From: Strix aluco
Lineage: Eukaryota > Chordata > Aves > Strigiformes > Strigidae
DNA: 64,000 nucleotides
Direction of reading: 5' to 3'
NCBI RefSeq assembly: GCF_031877795.1
Contig: NC_133932.1
Coordinates: forward strand, 196,001 to 260,000
Every line of letters starts with the position of its first letter. Position 1 is the first letter of the stretch. Of this stretch, positions 1-11,256 are shown in pieces. The position numbers and the translations under genes are program-made. The notes under the pieces were generated by a model, which saw only the letters and a list, made by a program, of their open reading frames with translations, had not been told where the DNA came from and did no database searches.

Positions 1-2260
1 GTGGTGGTTGGAGGACGACTAGGGCACAGCGATCATGAAATAATAGAGTTCTCTATTCTTAGAGAGGCCAGGAAAGGCCTAAGCAGGACTGACATCCTGG
101 ACTTCCAAAGGGCTGACTTTGTCTTGTTTAGGCACCAGTTTGACAGGATCCCTTGGGAGATGGTCCTGAAGGGTATAGGGGTCCAGGAAGGCTGGGCGCT
201 CTTTAAGAAGGAAGTGTTAATGGCTCAGGAGCAGGCAGTCCCCAGGTGCTCTAAGGAGCAGGTGACAGAAGACTACCCTGGCTGAACAGGGAGCTTTGGC
301 TGCAACTCAAGGAGAAAAGGAGAGTTTACAGCCTTTGGAGGAAGGGGCTAGCCACTCACAGTGATTACAAAGAGGCTGTGAGGCTATGCAGGGCAGAAAT
401 CAGGAGGTCCAAAACCCAGCTGGAAATTAATCTGGCTTCAACAATCAAAGATAACAAGAAATGTTTCTATAAGTATGTCAATAGCGAAAGAAAGACCGGG
501 GGAGTCTCCATCCCCTGCTGGATGCTGAAGGAAACTTGGTAGCAAGTGATAAGGGGAAGGCTGAGGTACTCAATGCCTTCTTTGCCTCAGCCTTTAATAA
601 CAAGACTAGTTGTATTGAGGGAATCCAGACCCCTCAGCCAGATGATAGAGACTGGGAAAATGACCCCCCCGCAATCCAGGAGAGAGTCAGTGACCTGCTA
701 CATCACATAGACACACACAAGTCTATGGGACCGGATGGGATACACCCAAGAGTGCTGAAGGAGCTGGCTGGGGTGCACGTCAAGACGCTTTCCATCATTT
801 ACCAGCAGTCCTGGCTGACCGGGGAGGTCCCGACAGACTGGATATTGACCAATGTGATGCCCATCTATAAGAAGGGTCGGAAGGATGATCCAGGAAATTA
901 CAGGCCTGTCAGCTTGACTTCAGTACCCGGGAAGCTGATGGAGCAGCTCATCCAGAGTACCATCTTACAACACATGCAGGACAAGCAGGGGATCAGGTCC
1001 AGTCAACATGGGTTTATGAAAGGCAGGTCCTGCTTGACAAACCTGATCTCCTTCTACGACAGAGTGACCTGCTTATTGGATGAGGGAAAGGCTGTGGATG
1101 TTGTCTACCTTGACTTTAGCAAGGCCTTTGACACCGTTTCCCACAGCATTCTCCTGGCAAAACTGGCTGCTCGAGGCTTAGATGATCGCACGCTTTGCTG
1201 GGTAAAAAACTGGCTGGATGGCCGGGCTCAAAGAGTTGTGGTGAACGGAGTTAAATCCAGTTGGAGGCCGGTCACAAGTGGTGTCCCCCAGGGCTCGGTT
1301 TTGGGGCCACTCTTGTTAAACATCTTATTGATGATCTAGACGAGGGGATCAAATGTACCCTCAGTAAGTTTGCAGATGACACCAAGCTGGGTGGGAGTGT
1401 TGATCTGCTCGAGGGTAGGGAGGCTCTGCAGAGAGACCTGGACAGGTTGGAGCGATGGGCTAAGGCCAACTGTATGAGCTTCTATAAGGCCAAATGCCAG
1501 GTGCTGCACTTCGGCCACAACAACCCCCAGCAGCGCTACAGGCTTGGGGAGGAGTGGCTGGAGAGCTGCCAGTCAGAGAGGGACCTGGGGGTGTTGATTG
1601 ACAGCCAGCTGAACATGAGCCAGCAGTGTGCCCAGGTGGCCAAGAAGGCCAATGGCATCCTGGCCTGTATCACAAATAGCGTGACCAGCAGGGACACAGA
1701 AGTGATCTTGCCCCTGTACTCGGCACTGGTGAGACCACACCTTGATTACTGTGTTCAGTTTTGGGCCCCTCACTCCAAAAAGGACATTGAATTACTTGAG
1801 CGTGTCCAGAGAAGGGCAATGGAGCTGATGAAGGGTCTGGAGCACATGTCATACGAGGAGCGGCAGAGGGAACTGGGGTTGTTTAGTCTGGAGAAGAGGA
1901 GGCTCAGGGGAGACCTCATCGCCCTCTACAGCTGTCTGAAAGGAGGTTGCAGAGAGCTGGGGATGAGCCTCTTTAACCAAGTAACAAGCAATAGGACAAG
2001 AGGGAATGGCCTCAAGTTGCACCAGGGAAGGTTTAGACTAGATGTCAGGAAGTATTTCTTTACAGAACGGGTTATTAGGCAGTGGAATGGGCTGCCCAGG
2101 GAGGTGGTAGAGTCCCCATCCCTGGAGGTGTTTAAGAGTAGGGTTGACATAGCGCTGAGACATATGGTGTAGATGGGAGCTGGAAGTGTTAGGTTAATGG
2201 TTAGACTAGATGATCTTCAAGGTCCTTTCCAACCTAGTTGATTCTGTGATTCTGTGATTC
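1..2260 (+). mobile_element. CR1 non-LTR retrotransposon, ORF2 part and 3' end, frame-broken
   Basis: A CR1 LINE copy cut on its 5' side by the window edge. Positions 1-285 read as the end of the apurinic-like endonuclease, with a GRLGHSDHE motif. Reverse transcriptase follows: a linker in another frame (about 275-520), palm motifs in the frame 536-1339 (DFSKAFDT near 1111-1134, [10 protein letters not shown] near 1282-1311), and the FADDTKL catalytic motif near 1369-1389 in the frame 1261-2172. The thumb/C-terminal part ends at a stop at 2170-2172. Frame changes near 270, 520 and 1320 make the copy non-functional. A short 3' UTR ends in tandem ATTCTGTG octamers at about 2239-2260, the CR1 3' hallmark. 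Family assignment is very secure; the subfamily is not determined. Confidence 0.95.
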
Positions 2261-3394
2261 AGTTGCCACACTTTCCCTCTCGGTGCCTGTCTGTGCTGCT
2301 CTGTGTCCCGGCCTTCCTCTCTCCCTCCCTCCTTCTCTTCCTCCCTCTGTCCCATAATCTCGCTGACTGCTGCCCCCCATCCTGTTGCTCACTGTCCCCG
2401 TCCTCCACTCTCTTCACTTTGTCCTCTCTCAGACCCTTTGCGCTGCTCCCTGTCTCGACTCTTGATGGCTTAGCCTCTTGTTCTCTGTCCCCATCTCTTC
2501 TCGTGTCCCACCTCTCTGTCATTCCATCTGTTGCTCTTGTTGGTTGCGGACCAGCATCCTGCTCCCTGTCCCTCTCCCTTCTGCAGTGGTCTCCTGCTCT
2601 CTGTCTCCCTGTCCCTCCCCTGCCTTCTCCATCCCTCTGGCCTGTCTCCTCTCTTTCCTGATCCCTCTGGCCTCTTTCCCATCGCTGGCTTGCCGTTCTT
2701 TCTCCACCTCCCTGCCTCGCTCCTGTCCCTCTCCTCATCTCTAGGTGGCGGCTGTTTCTTTCTCCATCACTGCCTCGCTCTCTGTCCCTTTTCTCTTCTT
2801 CTCTCTGTCCTCCATCCTCTCCTGAACACTTTGCCTCTAGAGCCCCACACCACTCTGTTGCGTTGTTTCGCGCTATCACCGCGTGCCCAGCTCCCTGTCC
2901 CGTGATTGCCATTACACACTCTGTGCTGTTCCGTGGCCTTTTCCCTTCACCCTCCAGCCCATCACAACCTTTTCTTTCTCCCTCTCTCTGTCCCGTTCCC
3001 TCTCCCTTTCTCATCCTCTCCAATCCCTCTGCCACGTTCACAGTCTCTTGCTCTCCGTCCCTCCCACCTTCCTTTCCCCCCACATCTCATTTCTCTCTCT
3101 CTCTGTTCTTTCTCCTCCCCACTCATCATTATCTCTCTCCCTCGGTCTCGCTCCCTGATCCAGTTTTTCTTCCACCCTGTCCATGCAGGACTCCTCATTC
3201 CTTTTCTAGTGATTTATCCATCTCTACTTCCCCGACGTCCTCCCACCCCTTTTTGGCTTCCAGCATTTTTCACACTCACACGCCCATCACACCTCACACT
3301 CCTTTTTGACATCTGTGCTTTTCTGCCTAGATTTGCCCTCCGGCCTCCAATTCCTGTGGCCTGTGCTAACCTCTGGCCTCCCACCACGTTTGAG
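2261..3394. repeat. CT-rich block, inverted copy of the AG-rich family seen at 6.25, 9.9 and 11.9 kb
   Basis: About 1.1 kb of CT-rich, low-complexity but not simple sequence. Its reverse complement resembles the AG-rich blocks elsewhere: the phrase ccagagggatcaggaaag and its neighbours recur at about 6270 and, changed, at 11920. The end at about 3195-3390 reappears in direct orientation at 6090-6245, with shared words around tccatctctacttcc and cctcccacccctttttggc. Long open frames on both strands here come from base composition and are not genes. Confidence 0.7.
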
Positions 3395-3745
3395 GACGAC
3401 GGCGAGGCTGACAACAATGCCAAGGAGGCCGGCGAGGGCGAGGCCGGCGAGGCTGGCGGTGGTGGCGGCGGCCGCGGTTGGGAGGGCGGCGGCGAGGCCG
3501 GTGGCGGCGGCCGCGGTTGGGAGGGCGGCAGCAAGGCCGGCGAGGGCGGCGGCGAGGCCGGTGGCGGCCGCGGCGGCCGCGGTTGGGAGGGCGGCGGCGA
3601 GGCCGGTGGCAGCCGCGGCAGCCGCGATTGGGAGGGCGGCGGCGAGGCCGGCGGCGGCCGCAGTGGTGAGGGAGGCGGTGGCAGAGCGGGAGGCGGTGGC
3701 AGAGCGGGAGGCGGTGGCGGTGAGGGCGGAGGCATCATCGGCAAG
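3395..3745. repeat. GGC/GCC-rich minisatellite, imperfect units of about 39-42 bp
   Basis: An imperfect tandem repeat built on words such as ggccgcggttgggagggc at about 3470, 3509, 3578 and 3620. On the + strand one frame is open and gives a Gly/Glu/Ala-rich repeat (units like RGWEGGGEAGGG) running to a stop near 3829. The opposite strand gives Pro/Ala-rich frames. There is no sign that any frame is used. It abuts the CT-rich block on its left. Confidence 0.75.
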
Positions 3746-4270
3746 GAGGACTTGAGCGCTCACAGGAAATTTTGTATGATCATGTTTTTATTGCAGTTAG
3801 TGTTATATATTAGTATGTATGTAGTTTAGTACTTTAACTGTCCTTTTCTGTGCTATAAAAAAAAATAAAGTTTAATTCCTTACAGGGTCACATTGCTGAT
3901 GCAGTAGATGGAGTGGAAGAGTAGATTTAGTTGTTTCAAGTAAAAGTTGTTTTCGTCATTCAGCATTCAGCACATAGTAAATTTAAAGCAGAACAGAAAA
4001 GTTGCTGTTTATTCTCTGCCTTCTGGTGGTTCACCCCTCCCCTTTTCCAGGTGATTGTGGTCAGGGTGCTGCTTGGGGCCTGGGGTATATGAGTCACAGG
4101 CTCTCATCAGGAAGCTCCTTCTGCTTCTGAGCTTCTTTGAGGTCAGTACTTCAGAGGCTTTTTCCTTGATGATAGTTTTTGAGCTGTTTAAGTTATTAGG
4201 TCTGGTGGTTTTTGATCTTCACAGAAATAACAGTAATTGAGATAAGAATTTTAGGATCAGTCAAGGTTCA
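3746..4270. other. Unique AT-rich spacer, no gene seen
   Basis: Ordinary AT-rich sequence between the GC minisatellite and the second CR1. It has an AATAAA-type signal on the + strand near 3864 (aaaaaaaaataaag) but no convincing upstream coding exon. Confidence 0.5.
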
Positions 4271-5080
4271 GGAGCATATGGGCTAAGGCCAACTGTATGA
4301 GCTTCTATAAGGCCAAATGCCAGGTGCTGCACTTCGGCCACAACAACCCCCAGCAGCGCTACAGGCTTGGGGAGGAGTGGCTGGAGAGCTGCCAGTCAGA
4401 GAGGGACCTGGGGGTGTTGATTGACAGCCAGCTGAACATGAGCCAGCAGTGTGCCCAGGTGGCCAAGAAGGCCAATGGCATCCTGGCCTGTATCACAAAT
4501 AGCGTGGCCAGCAGGGACATGGAAGTGATCTTGCCCCTGTACTCGGCACTGGTGAGGCCGCACCTTGATTACTGTGTTCAGTTTTGGGCCCCTCACTCCA
4601 AAAAGGACATTGAATTACTTGAGCATGTCCAGAGAAGGGCAATGGAGCTGATGAAGGGTCTGGAGCACATGTCGTATGAGGATCAGCTGAGGGAATTGGG
4701 GTTGTTTAGTCTGGAGAAGAGGAGGCTCAGGGGAGACCTCATCGCCCTCTACGACTCCCTGTAAGGAGGGTGCAGAGAGGGGGGATGAGTCTCTTTAACC
4801 AAGTAATGAGCGATAAGACAAGAGGGAATGGCCTCAAGTTGCACCAGGTAAGGTTTAGACTGGATATTAGGAAATATTTCTTTACAGAATGGATGGTTAG
4901 GTGTTGGAATGGGCTACCCAGGGAGGTGGTGGAGTCCCCATCCCTGGAGGTGTTTAAGATTTGGGTCGACATAGCACTTAGAGATATGGCGTAGTTGGAA
5001 TCTGTCAGTGCTAGGGTAACAGTTGGACTGGATGATCTCCAAGGTCCTTTCCAACCAAGATGATTCAGTGATTCTGTGAT
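4271..5080 (+). mobile_element. CR1 3' fragment, 5'-truncated, very similar to the first CR1 copy
   Basis: Starts inside the reverse-transcriptase region, matching about 1452 onward of the first copy, and ends in CR1 octamers (gattcagtgattctgtgat, to 5080). An open frame at 4297-4764 covers the thumb region and is almost identical to the first copy over about 470 bp. It stops at a TAA in the position of a Lys codon, after which the 3' part is clearly more diverged. Typical 5'-truncated LINE insertion; no function expected. Confidence 0.93.
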
Positions 5081-5461
5081 ATATAATAGGAAGTGTAGTG
5101 GTCTGTAGTGGTGGCTTTTTTAGGGAAATAGTTTTTAATAAGCTGTTGTGGGGGGTGGTGGGTAGGATGGTTTAAATATATGTATTTATGTTCTTATATT
5201 TTTCTAGATTTGTTAGCATTTTGATGTTTTTCTGCAAGGTGGGACTTTGTTTTTTCCTTAGTTTTCCTGTATATGTTGTAAGTTGTGGATATTATTTATC
5301 TACATAGGATCAAAGGTGAGATGACGTAGCAAGGATTAGACTGAGCATCTTGTATGCATCTGTATATGGAGTTTTAGCACTTCTGAAGGAAGCGGCAGCG
5401 ACGTAAGAGACAGTGTCTTTCCTCATATGGGATGGTTTATATCTTTCTTCTTTGCTAACAG
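5081..5461. other. Unique spacer, no gene assigned
   Basis: AT-rich sequence after the CR1. It has a donor-like GTAAGA at about 5403 on the + strand after ggaagcggcagcgac, and a good polypyrimidine/acceptor at 5441-5461 (tttcttctttgctaacag). These would fit flanks of small exons, but no protein is recognised. Confidence 0.35.
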
Positions 5462-5571
5462 AGTGCCATGTTGTTTTGCATTTGACGACAACGACACGGA
5501 CGATGATGACGAGGCGGAGGGTGACTTTGATGATGATGACGAGGCAGGGGGACTTTGACGATGATGACCAG
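5462..5571 (+). pseudogene. Exon-like acidic segment (FDDDD repeats) with splice-site-like flanks
   Basis: A 110-bp segment preceded by a good acceptor (polypyrimidine tract then AG at 5460-5461) and followed by a donor-like GTAGGG at 5572. From about 5481 it encodes an acidic repeat of the form FDDNDTDDDDEAEGDF then FDDDD. An extra G in the run near 5546-5551 shifts the frame and produces a stop (GGL then stop). It could be a decayed exon of an acidic nuclear-type protein, or a GAT/GAC-rich minisatellite that looks like one. No family is recognised and no neighbouring exon is convincing. Confidence 0.3.
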
Positions 5572-5589
5572 GTAGGGGACTGTTTCAGG

Positions 5590-6090
5590 GGGGGATAGTT
5601 TTGGGGGAATACAAGACAAGTTGGGGAAAAATCATGGGAATATGAGAGGAAGTTAGGAGAGAAACCACACAAATATGGGGAAAACACAGAGAAAATATCA
5701 AAATGATGACCATTTGGGGTAATTGTAGGAAACAGGAGGCAGACAGATGATATTTGGAGAAAATTAGGGCACAATAATACAAGTTGGGGGAAGATGAGGG
5801 GAATATGGGCGGAACTGAGGGAAGAAACCCGGGAAGTTTGGGGAAAACCCAGAACAACTCTCAAAATTAGGAAAACTTGGGGCAACTGGAGGAAATAGGA
5901 GGGAGGCAGAGGAAATCTGGGGAAAAATGGAGAAAATTTGGGGAAAATAAGACAAGTTGGAGGAAATCAGGGGAATGTGAGGGAAAATCATGGAAATATG
6001 GGGAAATTCAGAGAAAATGATGAGAATTAGGAAAAGTTGGGGGAATAGGAAAGAAACAGTAAGTGAACAGCAGAAATATGGGGAAAATTC
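5590..6090. repeat. Degenerate tandem repeat with ggggaaaat core
   Basis: About 500 bp of purine-rich sequence in which short words such as atggggaaaa, gttgggggaa and ggaggcagag recur every 20-40 bp. The units are too diverged to give an exact period by eye. No coding potential of note on either strand. Confidence 0.6.
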
Positions 6091-6245
6091 CTCCTTCCCT
6101 TTCTAATGATTTCTCCATCTCTACTTCCACCACGTCCTCCCACCCCTTTTTGGCTTCCCAGCCCTTTTCCTACTCTAATGCCCCTCCGGCCTTGCACCCC
6201 GTTTCGGTCTCCTACCCTGTGTTGGCCTCCACTTTTTTCTAACCT
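6091..6245. repeat. Duplicated segment, direct copy of about 3195-3390
   Basis: Shares words around ctccatctctacttcc and cctcccacccctttttggc with 3195-3390 in the same orientation, then diverges. It marks the joint between the ggggaaaat repeat and the AG-rich block on its right. Confidence 0.6.
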
Positions 6246-6991
6246 CTACCAGTGATGGGTAGCAGGCCAGAGGGATCAGGAAAGAGAGGAGGCAGCACAG
6301 AGGGATCTAGAAGACAGGTGAGGGACAGGGAGCCAGAGAGCAGGAGACAACTGCGGAAGGGAGAGCGACACAGAGCAGGATGGTGGTCTGGAACCAACAA
6401 GAGCAACAGAGAGAATGACAGAGAGGTGGAGCGTGAGAAAAGACAGGAACAGAGAACAAGACAGATGAAGCGAGCAATAGTCGAGACAGGGAGCAGCACA
6501 AAGGGTCCGAGGGAGGGCGAGGTGAACAAGGTGGAGGATGGGGACAGGGAGATACAGGAGTGGGGGGGGGACACGAGTGATATTACCAGATAGAGGCAGG
6601 GAGGGAAGGAGATAGGAAGGCAGGGACACGGAGCAGCACAGACACGCACGGAGAGGGAAAGAAAGCCAGGGAACAGGCCAGAGAAGTTGTGGGCAAAAAG
6701 AGACCAATGCTGATCAGGACCAAGAACTGGAAAAGGAAAAAACCAGCACTTGGCTACAGGAGAGAGATGGAGGATGGAAAAAAAAAGGAAGGAGAGGGAG
6801 AGGAACAAAGGCATCTAGAGAAAAAGGGAGAGCTAGAAGAAGACACAAGAGGGAGTGGGAGCAGGAGAGAAGAAGGAGAGCAGAGATAAAGGGAAGCAAA
6901 AACATCACAGCAGCGTGGGATAGAGAGGGGGCCAGGGGAGAGCCCAAAACACACAAGAGGGGCGACAGGGCCCTGAGGGTCTGCAACTCAC
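6246..6991. repeat. AG-rich block (CT-rich intron-like sequence on the minus strand), module copy 1
   Basis: AG-rich sequence closely related to 11905-12190: both run from gatgggtagcaggccagag through gagacaactgcgg-like words to agcagcacaaagggtccgag. On the minus strand it is a long polypyrimidine-rich stretch directly downstream of the exon-like element ending at 6992. This is the same order as in the copies at 11.3 and 12.6 kb. It is best read as a duplicated intron or satellite rather than as coding. Confidence 0.65.
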
Positions 6992-7148
6992 CCCAGCCGT
7001 CGCTCTCAGTGCTGCCAGGAAAATTTGCCAGTTCAAAGCCTTCTTTCTCATACTCTCCTCCCTTCCTCTTTTGTAGCTCCAGTCGCTTGGCTGTTCTCCC
7101 CCTAAAAGAATACGCGGGTGTCTCTCAGTTCTTATGAGACACGGCTTC
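6992..7148 (-). pseudogene. Degenerate copy of the repeated 148-bp minus-strand exon
   Basis: Homologous to the intact exon at 11257-11404, sharing the stretch equivalent to ctggagctacaaaagaggaag. Acceptor-like AG lies just upstream (ttcctgttcatg on the + strand, boundary 7148/7149) and a GTGAGT donor just downstream (minus strand, boundary at 6992). The reading frame equivalent to the intact copy is broken by a stop near its start (tcataagaactgag). The splice-like borders are preserved although the frame is lost. Confidence 0.5.
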
Positions 7149-8399
7149 CTGTTCATGCAGCCTCACTCGCTCACGCACTACGCGGCCGTACCGCGCTTGG
7201 GGTGACGCACACAGACCCTACGGTGCACGTTGGCGGTCTGGCTTGCTGTAGACAATGAAGAGGGCTCCTTCCTCATTCAGAGAGGCAGGTTCTCTCTTCC
7301 TGCAGTGGGAGGCAGGTGCTGCCCAGATGGCCTTGATTTTCTTCTTTCTTCCCTTTCTCCAGCCTCTCCAGCTTCAGCCGTGGCAGCTCCTGTCCATATC
7401 CAGAAAACGTCCCAGGGGCCTGTCCCTTTTCACCTCTATGCTGAGAGGAGCACAAGGCCAGGCAGAGACACCCCACACAGTTCTGAGGTGGGTCCAGTCA
7501 GCAGCATCCCCAGGGAAGGAACAGGCAAGCACAGCCTCAGTGCGGCCTCTGGGAGAAGGAAAGATGAAGCGACTACCATTATTACCATAGATCACCCCTG
7601 GCCGGACCCTCCTTCCACAGGGGCTTCTGCAGATGCACCAAGGGCCAGCTTGCTGCCATCCCCACAGGGCTTGGGGGTGACCTGGGGCTATGGGACAGGC
7701 TTCAAGGGAGGTGTGAGAGCTGGGGCCAGCTGCACGGTGCGGATGAGGCCAGTACCAGCTCAAGGGGAGCTCTGGCAAGCTGGGGAGGCACCCAGCACCA
7801 ACCCCTGGCGGGGACACCCATCTTCTTCCCCTCTTCCTTTCTACCAGCTCTCAGGTCACTCTCTGGGGCTCCGCTGGCCCAGATCACCTCCAGCAGAGTG
7901 GAGGCATGACACAGCAGGCGGTGTGAAGCTTCCTGTCCCACCACTGCCATGTGGCCAGTAGGCAGGAGGTGCCCCCACACCTGCCAAAGAGGCTTGCTGG
8001 CCTCACCAGTGGCTTTGGCCCTCACCCACCACCAGGAATCACGCCCAGCAAGCCATCATACTGCAGCAGCAGGAAAGCCGGCTCTGGCAGTGCTGCGCAC
8101 CCGTGCAGTGCTGGCACTGCAGTCCTGCACTTTGCACGCCGAGCGCCCACCGACAGCGTGCACGTGGGGTGGCGGCAGCATTTCCGTACCAGGAGGCAGC
8201 AACGAGCGTGGCCGCACCACCCCACAGGCATTGGAGCATCATGTTGATGTTACTGGTGGGTGGCAGTGTGGGGCATGGGGGTACCTCTGCGTCATCCACC
8301 TGCAGGACCATGTTGCGTTTGCCAGACAGCAGCAGTGAGCACAGGCGAGCGCCACACCCCACACGAGCAGCGGCCGAGCGGCAGCACGTGGGGATTCTA
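7149..8399. other. Moderately GC-rich spacer within the duplicated region
   Basis: No gene recognised. On the minus strand an exon-like piece near 7290-7400 (AG before gagctgccacgg, ending near ctgcag) encodes a Lys/Glu-rich stretch including LKLERLEKGKKEEN, similar in character to the repeated exon at 11.3 kb; I cannot prove homology. Around 8130-8200 a CG-rich stretch (cgccgagcgcccaccgacagcg) resembles the start of the CpG island at 29.1 kb. Confidence 0.35.
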
Positions 8400-8745
8400 A
8401 AGGATTTCCTGCTAGGAAATAGGCATGTGAGCAATCCTGCATATGACCAAGGATGTGACGAGGGACTGACCCTGGAAGAATGAGGAAGAACCCAGGAAGG
8501 TAAACAGCTTCAGGGTGTTGGCCTGGGCAGAGAAGAAGTTTGTACAATGTCGATGTGGCAGTTCTCATCCCATCAGAAGAGAGCCTAAGGAGCATGTGCA
8601 AAGCTAACTGTCCAATCAGAAAGAACTGTACTGTGTGATTGTATCTTGTGATTCTCACCTGCATGATAAAAGCCTTGTCCACCATATTAAAGTAGGCATT
8701 GCTTAATCACTGTGTGATCAGCTGCATGCATTTATCTCCCGCACC
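8400..8745 (+). mobile_element. Possible solo LTR of an endogenous retrovirus
   Basis: A compact promoter-like order in one orientation: CCAAT box at 8612-8616 (tccaatcag), TATA-like ataaaag near 8665-8672, and an ATTAAA polyadenylation signal at 8686-8691, all within 80 bp. This spacing is typical of a short retroviral LTR. I could not fix the TG...CA ends or a target duplication, so the borders are approximate. Confidence 0.35.
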
Positions 8746-8899
8746 AATCTCCGGCAGCAGCACTGCTCGTTGGATGCCGGGCAGTGCACCACTGCGCACG
8801 CGCTCTCGAGGTACAGGCACAACGCTTTTTGGGGAGCAGACGGAAGCCCGCAGGAAACCACATGAAAGCAGTAACAAAACTCTCCCTCGTGCTGCGTTA

Positions 8900-9735
8900 C
8901 AGGGGCCGTAGTGGTAGCAAGGACTATGCTGTGCTACGTGCGCCCGTGAGCAATGCAGCTGCCTGGCAGCCAAGTCTGCAAAACCCACAGCTCCTGGCAC
9001 GCGCTGGCAAACACGGCATGGCCGCCTGCAAGCCAAGTGCTGGAAGACCACACGTCCCAGCACACCCCAGGGAACCAACGTGGCTGACCAGAAACCCCAT
9101 ACACCAGGACTACAGCTCCTGCTGTGTTGTGAGAGGCAGCTTTCTCTACTTTCTGATGCTGCAGGGACACCATTGTTCACCCCTCCCAACCCCTGCCAAC
9201 GCACCCAGAAACCCCACCAGGCGCAGCCCTGGACAGCCTGCCCCACAGTGTCCCCGGCTGCAACACGGAGCAGTGTCCCCTTGCTTCTCTGTGCTACCCC
9301 ATTGTCACCCTGCAGACACCACCATCCTCCCCACAAGCTCCTTCCCCAGGAGCTCCCAGCTGATTGCACAGTTCCACTCACCTTCTCCCTCGGTGCAGCC
9401 ACAGCCCAGAAATGCTCAACCACTGCTCTGGTCCTCCCTTGGTTTACACTGACCCCTCCAAGGGCGTCCCTGCTTTCAACAGCAGCACCCACCCCTCCAC
9501 CTGGACAACCCCTTTACAGGGAGGGGCCACTGCCATCAGCCTCATTGCCCACACCTGTGGCCCCTCCAGCTCCAGCCCACAGCTGGACGCCATCCCCCCA
9601 CCCCCACAGGGCATCATCACCCCTACCCCTGGGAAAAGAAAGCACAAAAGGCAGCCAGCAGACAGCAAGTGTTTATTCAGACACACACATAACAAGTCCC
9701 AGAAGGGAGTCTGCTCCCGGTCTCAGGGCCCCTAA
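8900..9735. repeat. Segmental duplication, partner of about 27640-28476
   Basis: Direct, collinear similarity to 27640-28476: shared words include gcgcccgtgagca/gatg, cggcatggccgcctgca, cacccctccacctgga and tttacagggaggggccactg. It includes the 3' end of the minus-strand module with its poly(A) signal. The two copies are clearly diverged and carry small indels. Confidence 0.75.
9672..9677 (-). promoter_or_regulatory. Polyadenylation signal AATAAA, end of minus-strand unit A
   Basis: TTTATT on the given strand is AATAAA on the minus strand. About 20-40 bases downstream (minus strand) lies a GT/T-rich stretch (ctgctggctgccttttgtg), the usual downstream element. The same signal and flanks occur at 28421-28426 in the duplicated copy, which supports a real 3' end for the repeated unit. 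Confidence 0.5.
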
Positions 9736-9854
9736 TGCTCCCCCTGCCACTGGCACACCCAGGCGCTTGTTCCCAGAGCCACACTCCTCAGGCCAGCAGG
9801 GAACAGTCAGTCAGTCAGTCGGCTCCTGGAGCAATGGGCTGCTGGGCAGAGCTG

Positions 9855-11256
9855 GAGACTGCCAAAAATGAGGAGCAGGGTGCAGGACACTAGAAGACAG
9901 GAGAAAAGGGGCAGCCGGCTGGCCAGTATGGGGGTAGCGAGAAAACAAGAGGCAAGGAACGGGGCGGTGAGAAGATGGGGACAGGGAGCCCAACACGGAT
10001 ATGGAGAAAGAAGCAACAGGGAGAGAAGAAAAGAGGCAACAGAAAGAGGAAGAAGGAGCAGGACAGAGACCAACAAAGAAGGATGAGGAGCAGGACAGAG
10101 ATGCAGAAAAAACCTGGGATGGGCAGTACAACAGACACGGAGGGAAAAAGAATAGGGGCAGGGAGCAAGACCAAGAGAGATGGTGAAAGACAAAAAAGCT
10201 ACAAAGAACAGGGCACAGAGGGAGGAAAAAGCAACAGAGATGGGGAGTCAGGACAGCAAACGATGGAGGGAAAGGGCAGGGGAGGAACACAAATCAAACC
10301 ACAGAGCTACATGTTACAGGGCAGAGAAGGAAGAATTAGGAAACAGGGACAGAGAGACAGTGAAAAAGAGACCTGGAGACAAAAACTAACACCAATGCAT
10401 ACAGAAAGAAAAGGGGGGGAATTCTAAAACAGGGGAAACAGAGACAGTGAGATGGAGAAAGGACAAAAGCAACAGACTACAAGGCGTCAAGAGAGGAATT
10501 ACTGAATAGTAAGAGCGCCAGCCAGAAACAGACCACAAAAGAGAAAAGACCACACGGGGTATGGGGCACAGAGGAAGGAATCCAAAAACCAGGGCCAAGG
10601 ATACAGACAGAGAGAGGGGCAAAAATTAAATGGGGAAAAGAGACAGACCGCAAGGCAGAGAGGGAGGAATTGATAAATAGGGACAGGGCACCAGACAGAG
10701 CATGAGGGACAATGGGAAAAAAAATAGCAGCAAGCTACAGGGAAGAGGGAGGAATTAAAGAACAGTAACTGGAAGACAGACAGAGAGACATGAGAGAGAA
10801 GACAAAAGAGCGATGGGCAACAAGATGGATAGGGAGGAAATAAAAAATAGCAGAAGGGAGTCAGCCAGAGAGAAAGACACCGAGGAAAAAGGCCAGACAG
10901 GCTATGAGGGGGGGAGGTAGGAATGAAAAACTGGGGACAGGGAGTCGGACAGAGAGAGATGGAGATCGCAGGGAATAGCAGCAGGTGCAGGAAGAAGAGG
11001 GAGGAATTAATCAATAGGGACAGAGACCTGGACAGAAAGGGATGGAGAAAGGCAACAATAGTGGCAGGGTACAGGGCAGAGAGAGGGATGACCTACAAGA
11101 TGGGGACAGGGAGCTGCTCCAAGCAAGATGGAGAAGGAAGATACAGGTGAGCAAAAAAATCTGAGCAGCATCAGAAAGAGAGGAGTCTAGAAGACAGACA
11201 GGGAGGGACCAGGACACACAAGAGGGATGAGAGGGCCCTGAGCACTCGGGACTTAC
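9855..11256. repeat. AG-rich block (minus-strand CT-rich intron of unit A)
   Basis: About 1.4 kb of AG-rich sequence with loosely recurring phrases (gggacaggga, gagagagatggag, aggaggaatta) at intervals of roughly 70-130 bp. On the minus strand it lies between the exon at 11257-11404 and the poly(A) signal at 9672, so it would be the last intron plus terminal exon. The part 10239-10385 is nearly identical to 28478-28620. Confidence 0.65.

Noticed and set aside
2259-3083. 274-codon minus-strand frame rich in Arg/Glu/Gly
   Set aside because: Low-complexity AG-rich strand of a repeated block; the same composition in other copies gives different broken frames.
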